Assembly: GCF_023065955.2 (NCBI RefSeq)
Contig: NC_079873.1
Coordinates: forward strand, 97,936,128-98,000,127
Origin: Ursus arctos
Lineage: Eukaryota > Chordata > Mammalia > Carnivora > Ursidae
Direction of reading: 5' to 3'
Length of the DNA stretch: 64,000 nucleotides
The translations under genes and the position numbers were made by a program. Numbering within the stretch: position 1 is the stretch's first letter; each line of letters starts with the position of its first letter. The notes beneath the pieces are model-generated. The model saw only the letters and a list, made by a program, of their open reading frames with translations, had not been told where the DNA came from and ran no database searches. Positions 36,776 to 47,754 of the stretch are shown here, piece after piece.

Positions 36776-39700
36776 CTGAAGGTGCCAAAAAAGGAGGAAA
36801 AAAGGTTAAAAGTGACCAGGTGTGGCCTGTATAGCTTAGGGTAATGAAACTGAGATACGCACACTGATTTCCTACTATGTCATTAATACTGTTTTAATTA
36901 GGTAATAAAATGTCTCATGCAAAGGCTGGATTCAAACCAGAAGATTATTAACACTTCAAAATATGGGAGGGTATCATAAAGGTTGCATCCTGAAATTAGA
37001 AGATGAAGGAAACTACACATCTGTTGTATAAAACTGTGAATAGTGTGTAGTACTCCCACACATATGGGTGGGTGCAACAGTGTGGGCCGTCAATAGGAAT
37101 TCCTCAGCTTTGCAAAAAAGCCCAAGAATTTTGAGGGAGTCCTTCCTTGTCTTTTTTGAAACTGGAATCATAGCTCTAAGAAATGGCTTTCACTTGATGT
37201 GACTCGAGAAGAAGATATACATAGTAATTATACAGAGAATATAAAATAAGTATATAAAATATACAAATATACCATATATAAAAATATGTCTACAAATAGA
37301 AAAATATTTATATGTAAATATATAAAATATTAAAACATACATATCTTTTTTAAAGCTTAGATTATTAGGTATTAAGTAAGCTGACTGCTGTTGGGTGAAA
37401 TCATACAATATAATGAATTTATTATAATCTTTCATTAATTTCTTGGAAGCACTGAAAATGCAACATTTGTAAACCTAATTTTAAAAATTATTAAAGCTTT
37501 TTTTTTCATGCCTTCTCCTTCCATCAGGATGCTGTGACGTAGTTTTCAACGTTTTAGAATATCACAGACGTACTTCTATTTGTCTCTGATTCTGTGAGTT
37601 CGGAAATTTTTGGACACATTCTAACAAAGCTATAAACTCGTAGGAGTAGATCCCTGTGTTTGCCTTGGGGAAAATTGTTTTATGTTTTTAATTGAGTGAC
37701 CATTCCGTGGGAAAAAAAAAGGTTGATTTACAAATTTCTGCTCTCCGGATACAAATAGGATGAGACTAAAATAACTCCCCATAATGAGGATGTATGCTTT
37801 GAATTACTTCTCCAGGAATGGAAACGGACTAATAAAAACCTGCTTTCATTCGCAAGACTGGTCCAGTTTTGGGTGTGGCCTACAGTCTTGGAACAGAGTA
37901 AGCCTAACTAAGCATTATTATAATTAGTGCTATTGCTATTATAATTAACCCCAAACCTCAAGGTCATTAGCACAATGCTCTACTACCTGAGCTAACCAGC
38001 AAATAAATACTAAAAGGTACATCTAATTTGGTTTCGTTCATTATTTGGAGTGAGAGGGAAAGTCTAAAAGTACAGAATATTGTTTTAGAAGGAGGCCATT
38101 TTGTTATATTAAAACACAACAACTTTAACAAAGTAAGATTTAACTTAGTATAGTTTATTTTATTAAAAGGCCACCTTCAATGAGTAGGTAAGTCCCTTAA
38201 ATCAGAGGCACAAAGTCATACGGCCAGCAGGCAGCCTCCACGACTGAGGTGAACTGGACGGAAAAAGCCCGTGTGTTGGGAGTGAACTGGGAGAAGTATC
38301 CAGTTTAACAGAAACTGCTGCTGCTTGGTTCCAGGTGATCGTCACCACGTAGGAACGAGGGCCCAGGGTTATCAGATTTTCCAGTTGTTCAAGAGACCCA
38401 AAAGAGAAGTTTTTATAGGACACTTCTCTATTTTTAAATTTTAGCAAATAGATCACATTAAACAAACAAACAAACAAACAAAAAACATTACCACCGTCAC
38501 CACTGTGTGACCCAAACAAAACCGTCCATAAGCCCAGTTTAGCCTGTGAGTTTCCGGTCTGTGATGTTTGACTTAAAACATTTTTTTCTACTGTATTTGA
38601 CAAATTCATCCTGTTAAATATGGTGAGCATTCTTCCTTGCTATCTTGGTTATTCTACAAATTTTCTTAGTGATCCCTAGAAGTGAAATGTAAGCTAAGCT
38701 ATTTTTCTCCCAAATTTTAATTAAAAGGGTCTAAATTAATTAGGTCACACACTTTCATGGCAAACTGTAGAAGTTGTAAGAGATGCCACGTTTTGGTGAA
38801 CACGTCCACATAACATCTGAATTTACAACTTAAATACAATGATTGAGGTTGGATCACCGTAAAAACAGTTTCCAGAGGTACTCTGGTGCCCTGTCTAGGC
38901 CCAGTGTCATTCAATGGAACAGATACAATCTTCACACCAAAAGTCTACTATTGCTAACAGGAGGTGGAAAGCTAAACTCTTGGAGCAGAATGAGATTAAA
39001 CCCTTTAGAATGCTGTGTAATAGTCTTAATGAGCCATCTTTAAAAAGCAATTATAGTGCATTTTCAGCAGCCTCTTTCCTGAACAACAGTTGTGATGAGA
39101 CCATCTCCCATGGTAATGGTTTAATATTATTTCTGAAATCAGTCTTATTTGAGGAATGTGGCATGAAAAAGGTCTGATTACTAGTAAACTTATTTTCCAA
39201 TGTGTCTCTTTAAATGAGAAAACTATTGCCATTTCAAGCTATGTTTGTGCGTGTGTGCGTAAAGGTTCCTTTGGGGTGAATTATAATATAAAGGCACTGC
39301 CTTGAAACTCATTAGTGGTAAGCTGGCTTCCTTAGGCATGGAGGTCAAGTTTCAGCATGAGGTATGTAAAAATAAATAATATAAAGCAATGATAATAACG
39401 GTAATTACAAATCGCTCCCAAAGAAAACATTCAACGAAATGGTTCCAAATGTGCGTATATTATTATTTTTATCATGTGCTTTAAAGTAAGATGTAGCCTA
39501 ATGTACCATGTAATAATGAAAGTATACGAATTAACACCTAATATCACCAATATGGAAATTCTCAAGTTACAAAATAGTGTTAGAAAGGAGGGGGAAAGCA
39601 CCATTTTTCCTTACCGCTCTGCAAGTGTCACAGACACAGCCTCGTGTTAATATTAGAGACTGTCAGAAGAGACACGAACTCCCCCGACTCCAGCCCTCTG

Positions 39701-39833
39701 CTCCGTGTACTAAAGACATTGAACATTTACAGCTTGCAAAGACGACTTGCGTTTCTACTAGAAGCACACAACGACACTTGGACAGCTCAGTGAGAGAAAA
39801 GCCTGAAGCAAGAGACGAAAATGGGGCTCTGAC
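36776..39833 (-). other. TENM1: TENM1 intron between EGF2-3 and EGF4-5 exons
   Basis: Intron of 3058 bp. It is AT-rich, with a long A/T tract around 37230-37340 and a short (AAAC) run at 38461-38483. A 142-codon open frame at 38202-38630 on the gene strand has no recognisable domain and is not called a gene. I see no SINE here. Confidence 0.85.
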
Positions 39834-40028
39834 CTTCCTCACATATTTCTCCTTTGTATCCTGGCACACAGATGCAGACTCCCATGATGCAGGTGCCGTG
39901 ACCGAAGCATGTTGGGTCAATGCATTGCTCTTCTGGAACGTCGCACTCTGGCCCCTTCCAGCCATTTCGGCAGACACAGTGTCCTTTCTCGTATTCTCCA
40001 TTCCCGCCACACAGCACAGGGCATGAAT
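39834..40028 (-). CDS. TENM1: TENM1 exon: EGF repeats 2 and 3
   Basis: The 195-bp exon encodes 65 residues, two EGF-like modules. Repeat 2 runs [18 protein letters not shown] to PECDV. It has only five cysteines because Tyr sits where the third cysteine belongs (compare GNGEC in repeat 1). Teneurins are known to have an odd cysteine here that forms an inter-chain disulfide and holds the dimer together. Repeat 3 runs [15 protein letters not shown] to GEICEE and has all six cysteines. The acceptor is ACCTTCAG|ATTC; the donor is GAAG|GTCAGA, with a C at intron position 3, which is weaker than consensus. Phases are 1 and 1. A longer frame on the opposite strand over this exon is only its shadow. 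Confidence 0.95.
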
Positions 40029-40284
40029 CTGAAGGTTGGCAAATGAACTTGTAGTGTTCTCAGAATGCTTTTAAAATCTCCAAAGGGGCAATTCTCTATT
40101 GATTCTTGTATAATATTGCAGGCAAAAATTTGTACTATTTCTGTCTTAGCCTTTATTAAATAGACACGTGATTGTGATTACAAATAGCATTTTTCCTCTT
40201 ATGGGAGTGGAGTAAGGATAAGTGATAAAAATATAAAAATTATGTCAAGTCTTTGCTTTTGATCTTACCATACTCTTAAACAAC

Positions 40285-40287
<3 letters not shown>

Positions 40288-40328
<41 letters not shown>

Positions 40329-40329
40329 T
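40288..40329 (+). repeat. (TTA)14 microsatellite
   Basis: Fourteen uninterrupted TTA units inside a TENM1 intron, about 260 bp downstream of the EGF2-3 acceptor on the opposite reading direction. Probably polymorphic. Confidence 0.95.
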
Positions 40330-41039
40330 CAGGCTAGGTTTTTTTTTCTCTTATGTCTTTTCTCCCTCAAACAGATGCATGCTACTTTTAGAAAGAAAAA
40401 CCTGAAAAATGTAAAATCTGATAAATAGCAGAGTTATTCATATTATAAAGTGTTATCTTTAAAAAGTTGTACATTTAAATAGATTTATGCTGGAGAGATG
40501 TCTACTCCCATGACACCTCGTGCAGACCTTTATTAGAATATTTACTCTGCTTTGTCACTGTTGGCTCCCTATTAAAACTATGGGCTCCTTGAGGGCAGGG
40601 CCTACATCTTCTGTCTCACTCAATTTTTAATACCAGCCATCATCTTTATTCCTAATCCCCATATTTGCAAGATCTATCGTGCTCCTGGCAAGCTAGCAAG
40701 TGCTATAGAATTCTCAGCTGAGCAGAATTTAATCTAAGGAAACTGAGCGCCTGGGAAACCTGAGATTAAAGTATTAGCAGACTGAGAACTGTAAGAATAT
40801 ACTGAAAATGAGCAGAAAGCATCTCTGCGGTAATAACTGTAAGCCTATGGGGAAACACGGTGTGAGTTACCTAAAGCTTTTCAAGAATTAAACTATGGGC
40901 AAGTCTAGGAAACTGTAAAGTTTGCCAAGTTTAACTTCTGACTTGCCAGTCTTTACTTTTTGAAGCTACCTCCCGGTTTGGTGGCTGCCTATCCCTTCGA
41001 GTTTACATGGGTGTGTGTATGAGCAGTTACAGACGACCT

Positions 41040-41215
41040 AGGTACAAATTCCACCTGTCAGGTAACCCTGACTATTTCACCTCTTTGAGGTTGTTTCTTT
41101 GCCCAATAAACTGGGATAACAGTAGATCTACCTCACCGGGCTATCACTGTAAGTATGAATCCGAAGAGGTAACGGAGTGTTCAGAACAGTGTCTGGCCGA
41201 GTAAGTGCTCAACTT
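41040..41215 (+). repeat. MIR SINE, partial
   Basis: 'cctctttgaggttgtttctt', 'caataaactgggataacagt', 'gatctacctcaccgggctat' and 'gaacagtgtctggccgagta' follow MIR order. Confidence 0.68.
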
Positions 41216-41217
41216 TT

Positions 41218-41325
41218 GGTTGTGGTGGTGGTGGTGGGGGGGTGGATGCTGCTGCTGTTGCTGTCGCTGTCGCTACTACTGCCACTTCTCCTCTTCCTCC
41301 TATTGCTACTGATCCTGAGTTCTCA
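41218..41325 (-). repeat. Trinucleotide-rich tract near the EGF1 donor
   Basis: On the plus strand a (GGT)n-like run is followed by imperfect CTG, CTGTCG and CTACTG units and C/T-rich triplets. On the gene strand this reads as GAGGAA-rich, then GCAGTAG, CAGCGA and CAGCAG, then CCACCA repeats. It starts about 50-155 bases into the intron after EGF repeat 1. It is low-complexity; any splicing role is inference. Confidence 0.75.
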
Positions 41326-41373
41326 AATGACAAATATTTCCCTAAACCAACTGGAGTAACAGAGCAACATTAC

Positions 41374-41475
41374 CTCTCGCACAGTCAGGCCCAAGGAATC
41401 CTGGAAAACAATGACAATGGCCAGAGATACACTCTCCATTTCCATTGCAATTGGTTGAACAGTCATCCATTATTT
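41374..41475 (-). CDS. TENM1: TENM1 exon: EGF repeat 1
   Basis: This 102-bp exon encodes one EGF-like module of 34 residues, beginning [16 protein letters not shown] and ending FLGPDCAR. All six EGF cysteines are present. It lies below the usual length cut-off for open frames, and was found by looking for the piece missing between the linker and EGF2. The acceptor is CTATTACTAG|AAATAATGG and the donor is GAGAG|GTAATG. Phases are 1 and 1, so the exon is symmetric. It stands alone, with 4.5 kb of intron before it and 1.3 kb after it. The downstream intron begins with a purine- and trinucleotide-rich tract (41219-41300). Confidence 0.93.
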
Positions 41476-42634
41476 CTAGTAATAGAAAAAGAAAAAAAAA
41501 ATGAGCAAACTTCCAAGCTGTAGTATCCTTAATTTTTTTTTTTTAATTCCAAGAACTCTGGGTTTGTAACAATCTTGCCCTCTGCTGTCTTGGAGTGCTT
41601 ACTATTTAAAATCAGATGGCAAAGATTTTTGTAAGATGTCACGTGCAGTACCAAATTATTAAAAGGGCCCTGGAATTGCTGAATTGGCTATTCGAGAGTG
41701 AAACTAAAAACCAACCTCATCTCTAAAGTGCATAAAGGGTCTAGATGAATTGTATTCTTATGAGACGTTCACGACAAAGCTAAAAATGTCCTGGATTAGA
41801 GGACATTTCTCAAAAGCAAAACAGGCTTAAAATTGCAACCCAAAAGACTCAGTCTACTGTTTATTTTTCAAATTTAGGTTGTAGCAAATAAAAAATTTCT
41901 TCTCTAGCATCTTACAATGTTTAATCTACCATCTTGACAGCTTAAATATGATAATCAGTATTTCATTTTCATTAATAAGTGACAATGGAAGGCTTTTAAA
42001 GTAAGTGTTCATATTAAATTCACCACCACTAAAAGCATTAGAACCTAAGTATTTTGTTGAGAAATGCTTTCTTGACTGTAAATGCTTATCAGTTCTCTGC
42101 CACTAATTTCCCTTCAATCCATTCTGAGAGAAGAATAGGTTTCGGGGGAATTGAGAAGGCTTTGAAGGGGTCCATAGGTAGTTCTGGTGACATGACAATG
42201 TGCGGTGCGACAGAACTTTGATAAGTCTTGTGGTAAGTAACTTGGCTGAAAAGGTATGAAGTTATACAAAAGTCAGACTCTGACAATGACAATAATTATT
42301 TCTAGTTTAAAATTGTATTTGAGTATAATAAAATCAAACTCCAAGTCCATGAACTATTATGGTATGTGTGCTTTCTTCTTTCAGTTTTTTTTTTTTTAAA
42401 CTGTCTTCTCATTACTGCTTCTGGAAGTTTTCCATACTTAGCATTCTTGGATTCAAAGTTTTATATTCTGGCCCATTAAACTCATACTTCTCGTATGTAC
42501 CAGTTTCTCCTTTTCAATCCAAATTATCCACTTCATCTAGTTTCACTTGCATAAGCTATTTCCAGTTAGAAGGAGATATTCTAGGAAGTGGTCTTGGCAT
42601 CTTCCACTCAACTATGAGAATTTATAATGAGGGT

Positions 42635-42840
42635 CAAGAAATAGCATTTCTTCAACTGTGGCCTTCTGACCAGGGGTATCAGGAGGATCACCTGGAGCAC
42701 TTAAAATGCAGATGCCTAGGCTTCATTCCAGATCTACTGAAGCTGAAGGACGCAGCCCAGTGATCCACATTCTAACAAAAACCCCAGGTGACCCTGTAGA
42801 CGGTCACCGCCTTAAAGCACTGAGAACCAATGCTTCAGAG
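42635..42840 (+). mobile_element. MER5A-like DNA transposon copy
   Basis: 'tcaggaggatcacctggagc', 'aaaatgcagatgcctaggct', 'ccagtgatccacattctaac', 'aaaaaccccaggtgaccctg' and 'agcactgagaaccaatgctt' match the MER5A layout. Confidence 0.75.
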
Positions 42841-43969
42841 AGTAAACTTCCACGGTTAGACAACTTCTGATCTAGACTTGGAGCTCGGCCGTGGGTAGAA
42901 TAAAAGTGAGAGGAAGAAAGCGGTATCTAGTTTATTCGGGGAATTCTTAGAAAGCTGAGAATGAATCCAGTGGCTGTGTGGAGAGCCACCTTATTATCAC
43001 TCGGAGGACATTCTTCTTCTCAACCCCGTGTGAATACATCAGATGGCTCTTTGCAGGTTTATGATAATCTGTCCTCCGATCCCTGTGTTTGAAAGCAGAG
43101 CTGGAGAAGAAATTTATGTGTGGCCTTTACTGAACTATGACGGGTCTGGCAGGAATGGAGCCACCGATTTTTAACTTATTAAAACATTAGTTATTTTCAT
43201 AAATCATTTATTTAGCAGGTCATTATGAAAAGGCACAGAGTTTTTTTTTCATTCAGAGATGGAACAATCATTTCTCTACTTTCTATATTATACATCTTTC
43301 TTGTACAAGCAGTAGTGGCACTTCTTAGATCTACATTTGGATTTCCCCTGCCCTGGAGGGTTAATAGGAGGCCACGGAGGACGCTTTCAAAGGCAAATGT
43401 AGTTGAATTCAATTTCACACTGGCTCCTATTGACAACTTTATGGAAGCGGGCTTGTGGGAACGTAGCTATTGTAGAAAAAATGTTTAATAAAGTTTGCTA
43501 TCAAAATAAATAAAAATCCCTCCATCTTATTGACTTATCTAAGATCTGTCCCTGGGCCCACACTGCTGCACAGAGCTCAACACCAGCAATGCAAGCGAGA
43601 AGAGAAGGCAATATAGGGGGTTCTGGAAGCTGCCACCTCCACCAGGTATGAAAGAGACACTGGGAGGAGGATGGCTACAGCAGGAGCACGGAAGTAACCA
43701 CAGGTGAAAAAGAATGTGATTTTCTCTTTACGTTGGCCTCCGTGAAATTTTGCCTCCTGTCTTTTTAATCTTACTTCAGAATCACTTCCTTGACGGCAGT
43801 TCATTAGACTTGAGAAGGATTTTAAAGTTCTATGCATAAAAGTCTGTTCTTCTACAGTCTAAAGCCCCCTGGTATCTGCATCCACACTGATGATGGGTTT
43901 TGCTTCTGGCAGGTTTTCTTAAGGGAGAAACTAAAGGTAATGAATAGTCTGATGGAATAATTTTGGTAA

Positions 43970-44230
43970 AAAGGGCCTGGGCTTTGGAATCAGACATACT
44001 GGGTGTCTCAAATCTCAATTTTGCCACTTGCTGGCTGTGAGAGTCTATCAGATTATTTACTCATTCCAAGCCTCCATTTCCTTATTTATTATATAAATAT
44101 CACTACACCTATGCTATCAGCGTTGTGACAAGAATCAAACAAGATAATTGAATGTAAAGCATTTGGTACAGTGCTTGGGGGCAGAATGGCACTCCATAAA
44201 TGGTATATATTATCATGTTACAGAGCAGGT
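43970..44230 (+). repeat. MIR SINE, nearly full length
   Basis: 'gcctgggctttggaatcaga', 'tctcaattttgccacttgct', 'ggctgtgagagtctatcaga', 'caagcctccatttccttatt' and 'catttggtacagtgcttggg' are in full MIR order. Confidence 0.78.
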
Positions 44231-45998
44231 TGGCTGAGATTAGGGGATATTGACAACTCTGTCTATACTACTGGAAAATAATATATATTAATATAGGCCA
44301 GTGGCTAGCCTGTATTAGTCATTCAATAAATGTTGGTTGTTAATACTGTCTTGATCCTTATTAGTAGCAGACCAAATACAGTTAAGATCAATCAACTGAT
44401 TCTAACATTATCATGAAAGAGAGAATGAGCAGCATTTAGCATAGTTAAATTTATACAAAGCTTAAATTGTTTAAGCAAATATATTAGCCTCTTTTTACTA
44501 TAATTAGGATAAATTATAAAAGCATAAAAAATGAATGGGGAGAATTTAGAGTAATAACCTAATACCTTTCGTTTTTTTCAGAAATTTACTTGGATTCTCT
44601 TCAAGTGGAATTGCAGGAGAAGTGTTTCTGTTGCTTCAGGAGAATTAAAAAAAACTGACTAGCATAAGGAAAAAGCAAACACTTTGTTGCATATGATACT
44701 GACAGCTTGATATCCGGATAATAGGAATTCTACCTCAAAGGTTAGCTTCTTTTGGGGAGGAAGTAAGGGAGGGGAAAAAACTTCAAGCATGTTTCTGGGT
44801 CTATTGATTTTTGAAAGGTTAATAGTTGGGTTAGTGTTTTAACTTGAGCTTAGTGGTAAGGATAACAGGAAGGGAGAAAATCTTCACAAATATTTTAGAT
44901 CTTCTAACTGCTTGATTTCTTGGGAGAAACTTAACTTCTCATAACTCATTGGCAATTGCATTATCAAAACTGGGCCTTGACAGAAAAATATCATGAAAGG
45001 TGTATCTATTAAATCTGCTCCATTGAGCCTGTGAGCGTTGCAAAATAGTGTCATGACTTAAAATATTTTTTTTCTAATTTAACAAATACATTGTCTTTTG
45101 AAGATATAAAATCACTGAGTTTTTCTCTAGGGGAAAAAATCGTCAGTGCATTTTTATAGCCTTTCTGATTACTTTAGAGGAAAGTTTTGATAATCTTATG
45201 GCTGGAATACCATTCTCTACTGACTCAAGGTCTTCAGCATCAAGTAAAAATAGAACGTAATTGCTCTAAAGAGCAGATGGTATATCTATTAACAGTCAAC
45301 ACATCTTCTTAAACATATGGTTGAACAGGTTAACTAAAGGATAAAGTGGTGAGAGTTGTATAGAAAACTGACAGCTGTAAAATATTTTCTCTTCTTTTAA
45401 AAGACGTGTTTTAGGAAAATTCACACAATAAAATACTGTGTCTATGAGATGTTTCCCCTCAGGGCTAAAAAATTCTAAAAGAAAGGGCTTTGAGTGACCC
45501 AAGTTATTGTCCCTAAGACTCTTCTCTAAATATTAGGTTGTATTTTCAAGGCATAATGGTTCTAGAACCAGCTGTTCTAAAGAAGAACTGGACTGATGCT
45601 AGTTTTTCCATTTTGAGACATTTATCCGCCTCTCCTTTTCTAATGGCTCTTGAATTAACAGAGATTCTCTTGCTTACTCCCTCTTTCGTTGAAGTTGTTC
45701 ATCTATGCAGCCCTGGTAATATTATTATCCAGGTAATTATTCCTGTTGAAAACATAAAAAAGGTACATGGCAAGTGTCCTACAATAACAGCAAATAATGG
45801 AGCATTTAAAAAATCTTAACCAGCATTTAAACAACATTAATGACAACAATAATATAAGCCTTTCTCATAGTGACCTATCTTGAATAATGACTTTAAAGCA
45901 GAACGAGCAATGAGTTTAAACAACATCTGTATCACTTTAATCACTATCTGTTTCTAGAACTATACTGTTAATTTAAAATCATAGTCAAGGCAGTTTAC

Positions 45999-46209
45999 CA
46001 ATTGCTGTAGTTAACACGAATACTTGCTCCATTTTTTTTCCATCATTGTAAAATGCCAGATACCAAGGCCCTTGGTCCATATACTCTATGAAACCGGTCT
46101 CCTGTAGTGAGGTTAAGATCAGGTTCCGAGGGGAGTGTTGGGTATCATCAGAGCCCTTGGAGTCCTGCTTGACCAGTTGTTTTCCATCCATCAGTTTTAC
46201 AAAATCAAA
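45999..46209 (-). CDS. TENM1: TENM1 exon: extracellular linker, second part
   Basis: The 211-bp exon encodes 70 residues running from FDFVKLMDGKQLVKQ to KKMEQVFVLTTAI. It is the second half of the globular linker preceding the EGF stalk; TGFIEYMDQGPWYLAFYNDG is the most recognisable stretch. The acceptor is TTGTTCCAG|TTTG with a pyrimidine/TG-rich tract before it, and the donor is ATTG|GTAAAC. It enters in phase 0 directly after ...PTHTQ of the previous exon and leaves in phase 1, so the split codon G|AA becomes Glu at the start of EGF repeat 1. No stop or frameshift interrupts it. Confidence 0.94.
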
Positions 46210-47459
46210 CTGGAACAAATACACACACAAATATGAGCCACTACTTGTACTTCTAGACTAATGAACAACTTTAACTTCAATTGCCCTATTTCATACTTCA
46301 TACTTCTTTGAGGTAGGCAAAGCAAAAGAAGTTATTTGTTCTTAAGCATACTTAAACACAAAAGTATATTACTAATTCTGAAAAAAAAACCCACTATATT
46401 TATAAATGTCATAAACCTCTCAGTTTTGGAGTATTCAAAATAATTGTCTAAAAATAAGTAAACCAAGAAATAGAAAAAAATCTGATTTAGTATTAGGCAA
46501 GAGAATTTTGATATTTTACTAAAGTATCAGATAAAAGATATTCGAAACCACACATTACCCTCAAAAATGTGACCATGATCTTCTCTACAAATTCAAGAGT
46601 TTTACAGTTTTTAAAACAAGTTAACAGTCAAAAATTTGAGAACATTCATTATATTTTACTACCTTTGTGGTAGCATATTTAAATATTCAAAGGACCCCCT
46701 CCTTTTTTCCCCTAATCAGTGGACAAGCGCATGGCACACATTTCCTTGGACATTTTTTTAAGAGTCACATTTGAATGGCATTCTAATTCCCTGCCTATTC
46801 CCATCCAGAAGGTAATGTCTGGACTACAGTCATATCTGTTGGAGAAAAAGCAATCCCCTGATGGTTATGATTCCTTACGCTACTTCTTAGATGGATCAGG
46901 GCCCCAAGTGGGTTCATGCAAGTAAGAGATAAGGAAAAAAAAAAACGAGGGAAATCAGGTGGCTAACATTTATAGAAGGGCTTTGTAAACCATTGAGGTT
47001 TTACATATTTGAGTTATTATTAACAAAAACAAGAAAAATTTCTACCTGTAAGATAAAAACCTCCCTTTTAGACTCATTTCCTTTATTGATTTGCATTTTT
47101 CACTGGGACAAGGGGTCAAGGCCATATGGAACCAGCTAAGGGGGTGTGGACCCAAAAACTAAGTAAGATGAGGGGGCGGGGAAAGCTCATGATCATCCTG
47201 TTTCAGAAAACAGAATTCAAGTTTTAAGAATATCTTCTTAAACTTTCTTTTCTGAATTTGCTCTGCTAAATGCTATTGCTTTTTTCTCAACGTCATTTCT
47301 TTTTCATTTGTTTGAGTGTGATTAATTCGGGTATTTGCCCATTACAAACATTGTCTACCTTTATCTTTGGCTCCCACATACTTTGCGAGTCACGAACCCT
47401 GAACTATTCATCCCACCACCCTCTAAAAGGGTCAAGAAAATACCTGTAACATCAAATAC
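46210..47459 (-). other. TENM1: TENM1 intron between the two linker exons
   Basis: Intron of 1250 bp without any repeat I recognise. It is AT-rich and ends in a pyrimidine/TG-rich acceptor tract before 46209. Confidence 0.88.
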
Positions 47460-47659
47460 CTGAGTGTGTGTAGGTGGAATGTTTCTTCTGCCATAAATTC
47501 CCAGCAGAGAGTCCTTGGCTAAAGAAATATTGAATTTCAGATATATAGGATGGTGGATAGTAATCTGGAAACGCCAGAATAAGCCGGGCGGAATGGTCTG
47601 CATGACCTGTGCACCAATGTCAACTTCTCCAGTGTCTATTGCCCGTCCCTTCTGAAACA
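47460..47659 (-). CDS. TENM1: TENM1 exon: extracellular linker, first part
   Basis: The exon encodes about 66 residues including KGRAIDTGEVDIGAQ, PPGLFWRFQITIHHP and YGRRNIPPTHTQ, a segment conserved in all teneurins between the membrane helix and the EGF repeats. KFNISLAKD contains an N-glycosylation sequon (Asn-Ile-Ser). The donor is CAG|GTATTTG, leaving phase 0. The acceptor is ambiguous: AAACCAG|TGTTTCAG puts the start at 47659 with phase 1 and adds V-F-Q, while the next AG, eight bases on, would put it at 47651 with phase 0. I chose the first because teneurins carry a VFQKG-like sequence here, as far as I recall. The exon before it is not in the 16 kb upstream that I could see. Confidence 0.9.
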
Positions 47660-47754
47660 CTGGTTTTAAAGGTAAAGAAAATTGTACATAATATTAATCT
47701 TAACTTATAAAGCAATGGTTTTTAGTTTTTCAGCACAAATACATCAAAATGACT

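Larger units (their letters stand above)
40029..41373 (-). other. TENM1: TENM1 intron between EGF1 and EGF2-3 exons
   Basis: Intron of 1345 bp. It holds a (TTA)14 microsatellite, an L2-like 3' tail near 40560-40640, a MIR copy and a trinucleotide-rich tract close to the EGF1 donor; the microsatellite, MIR and trinucleotide tract are listed separately. Confidence 0.88.
41476..45998 (-). other. TENM1: TENM1 intron between linker and EGF1 exons
   Basis: Intron of 4523 bp containing one MER5A copy and one MIR copy, each listed separately. The stretches 41480-42630, 42850-43965 and 44240-45990 show nothing I can name; they are AT-rich with no coding signal. Confidence 0.88.
36575..47659 (-). other. 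TENM1: TENM1 (teneurin-1) gene, central part, five exons
   Basis: Five minus-strand exons join in frame to about 306 codons of a teneurin. Teneurins are large single-pass type II membrane proteins of neurons that bind latrophilins and other teneurins across synapses. The part here covers the extracellular linker and EGF repeats 1 to 5 of the usual eight. TENM1 is chosen over TENM2, 3 and 4 because stretches such as [32 protein letters not shown] and [14 protein letters not shown] agree with my recollection of human TENM1 and differ from the paralogs. Exon phases run 0 (after linker exon 1), then 1, 1, 1, 1. Introns inside the block are 1250, 4523, 1345 and 3058 bp. The N-terminal cytoplasmic and membrane exons, EGF6-8 and the beta-propeller/YD shell are outside the window or not found. 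Paralog assignment comes from memory of the family, not from an alignment. Confidence 0.93.

Noticed and set aside
38717..39232. Several 62-87-codon frames on both strands in the intron between EGF exons
   Set aside because: No domain, no splice-compatible teneurin sequence; expected by chance.
39577..40026. 149-codon open frame on the plus strand
   Set aside because: It is the antisense shadow of the EGF2-3 exon, whose minus-strand translation is unmistakably teneurin.
41242..41523. 93-codon plus-strand frame, Ala/Thr/Pro-rich
   Set aside because: It is produced by the trinucleotide tract and the antisense of the EGF1 exon.
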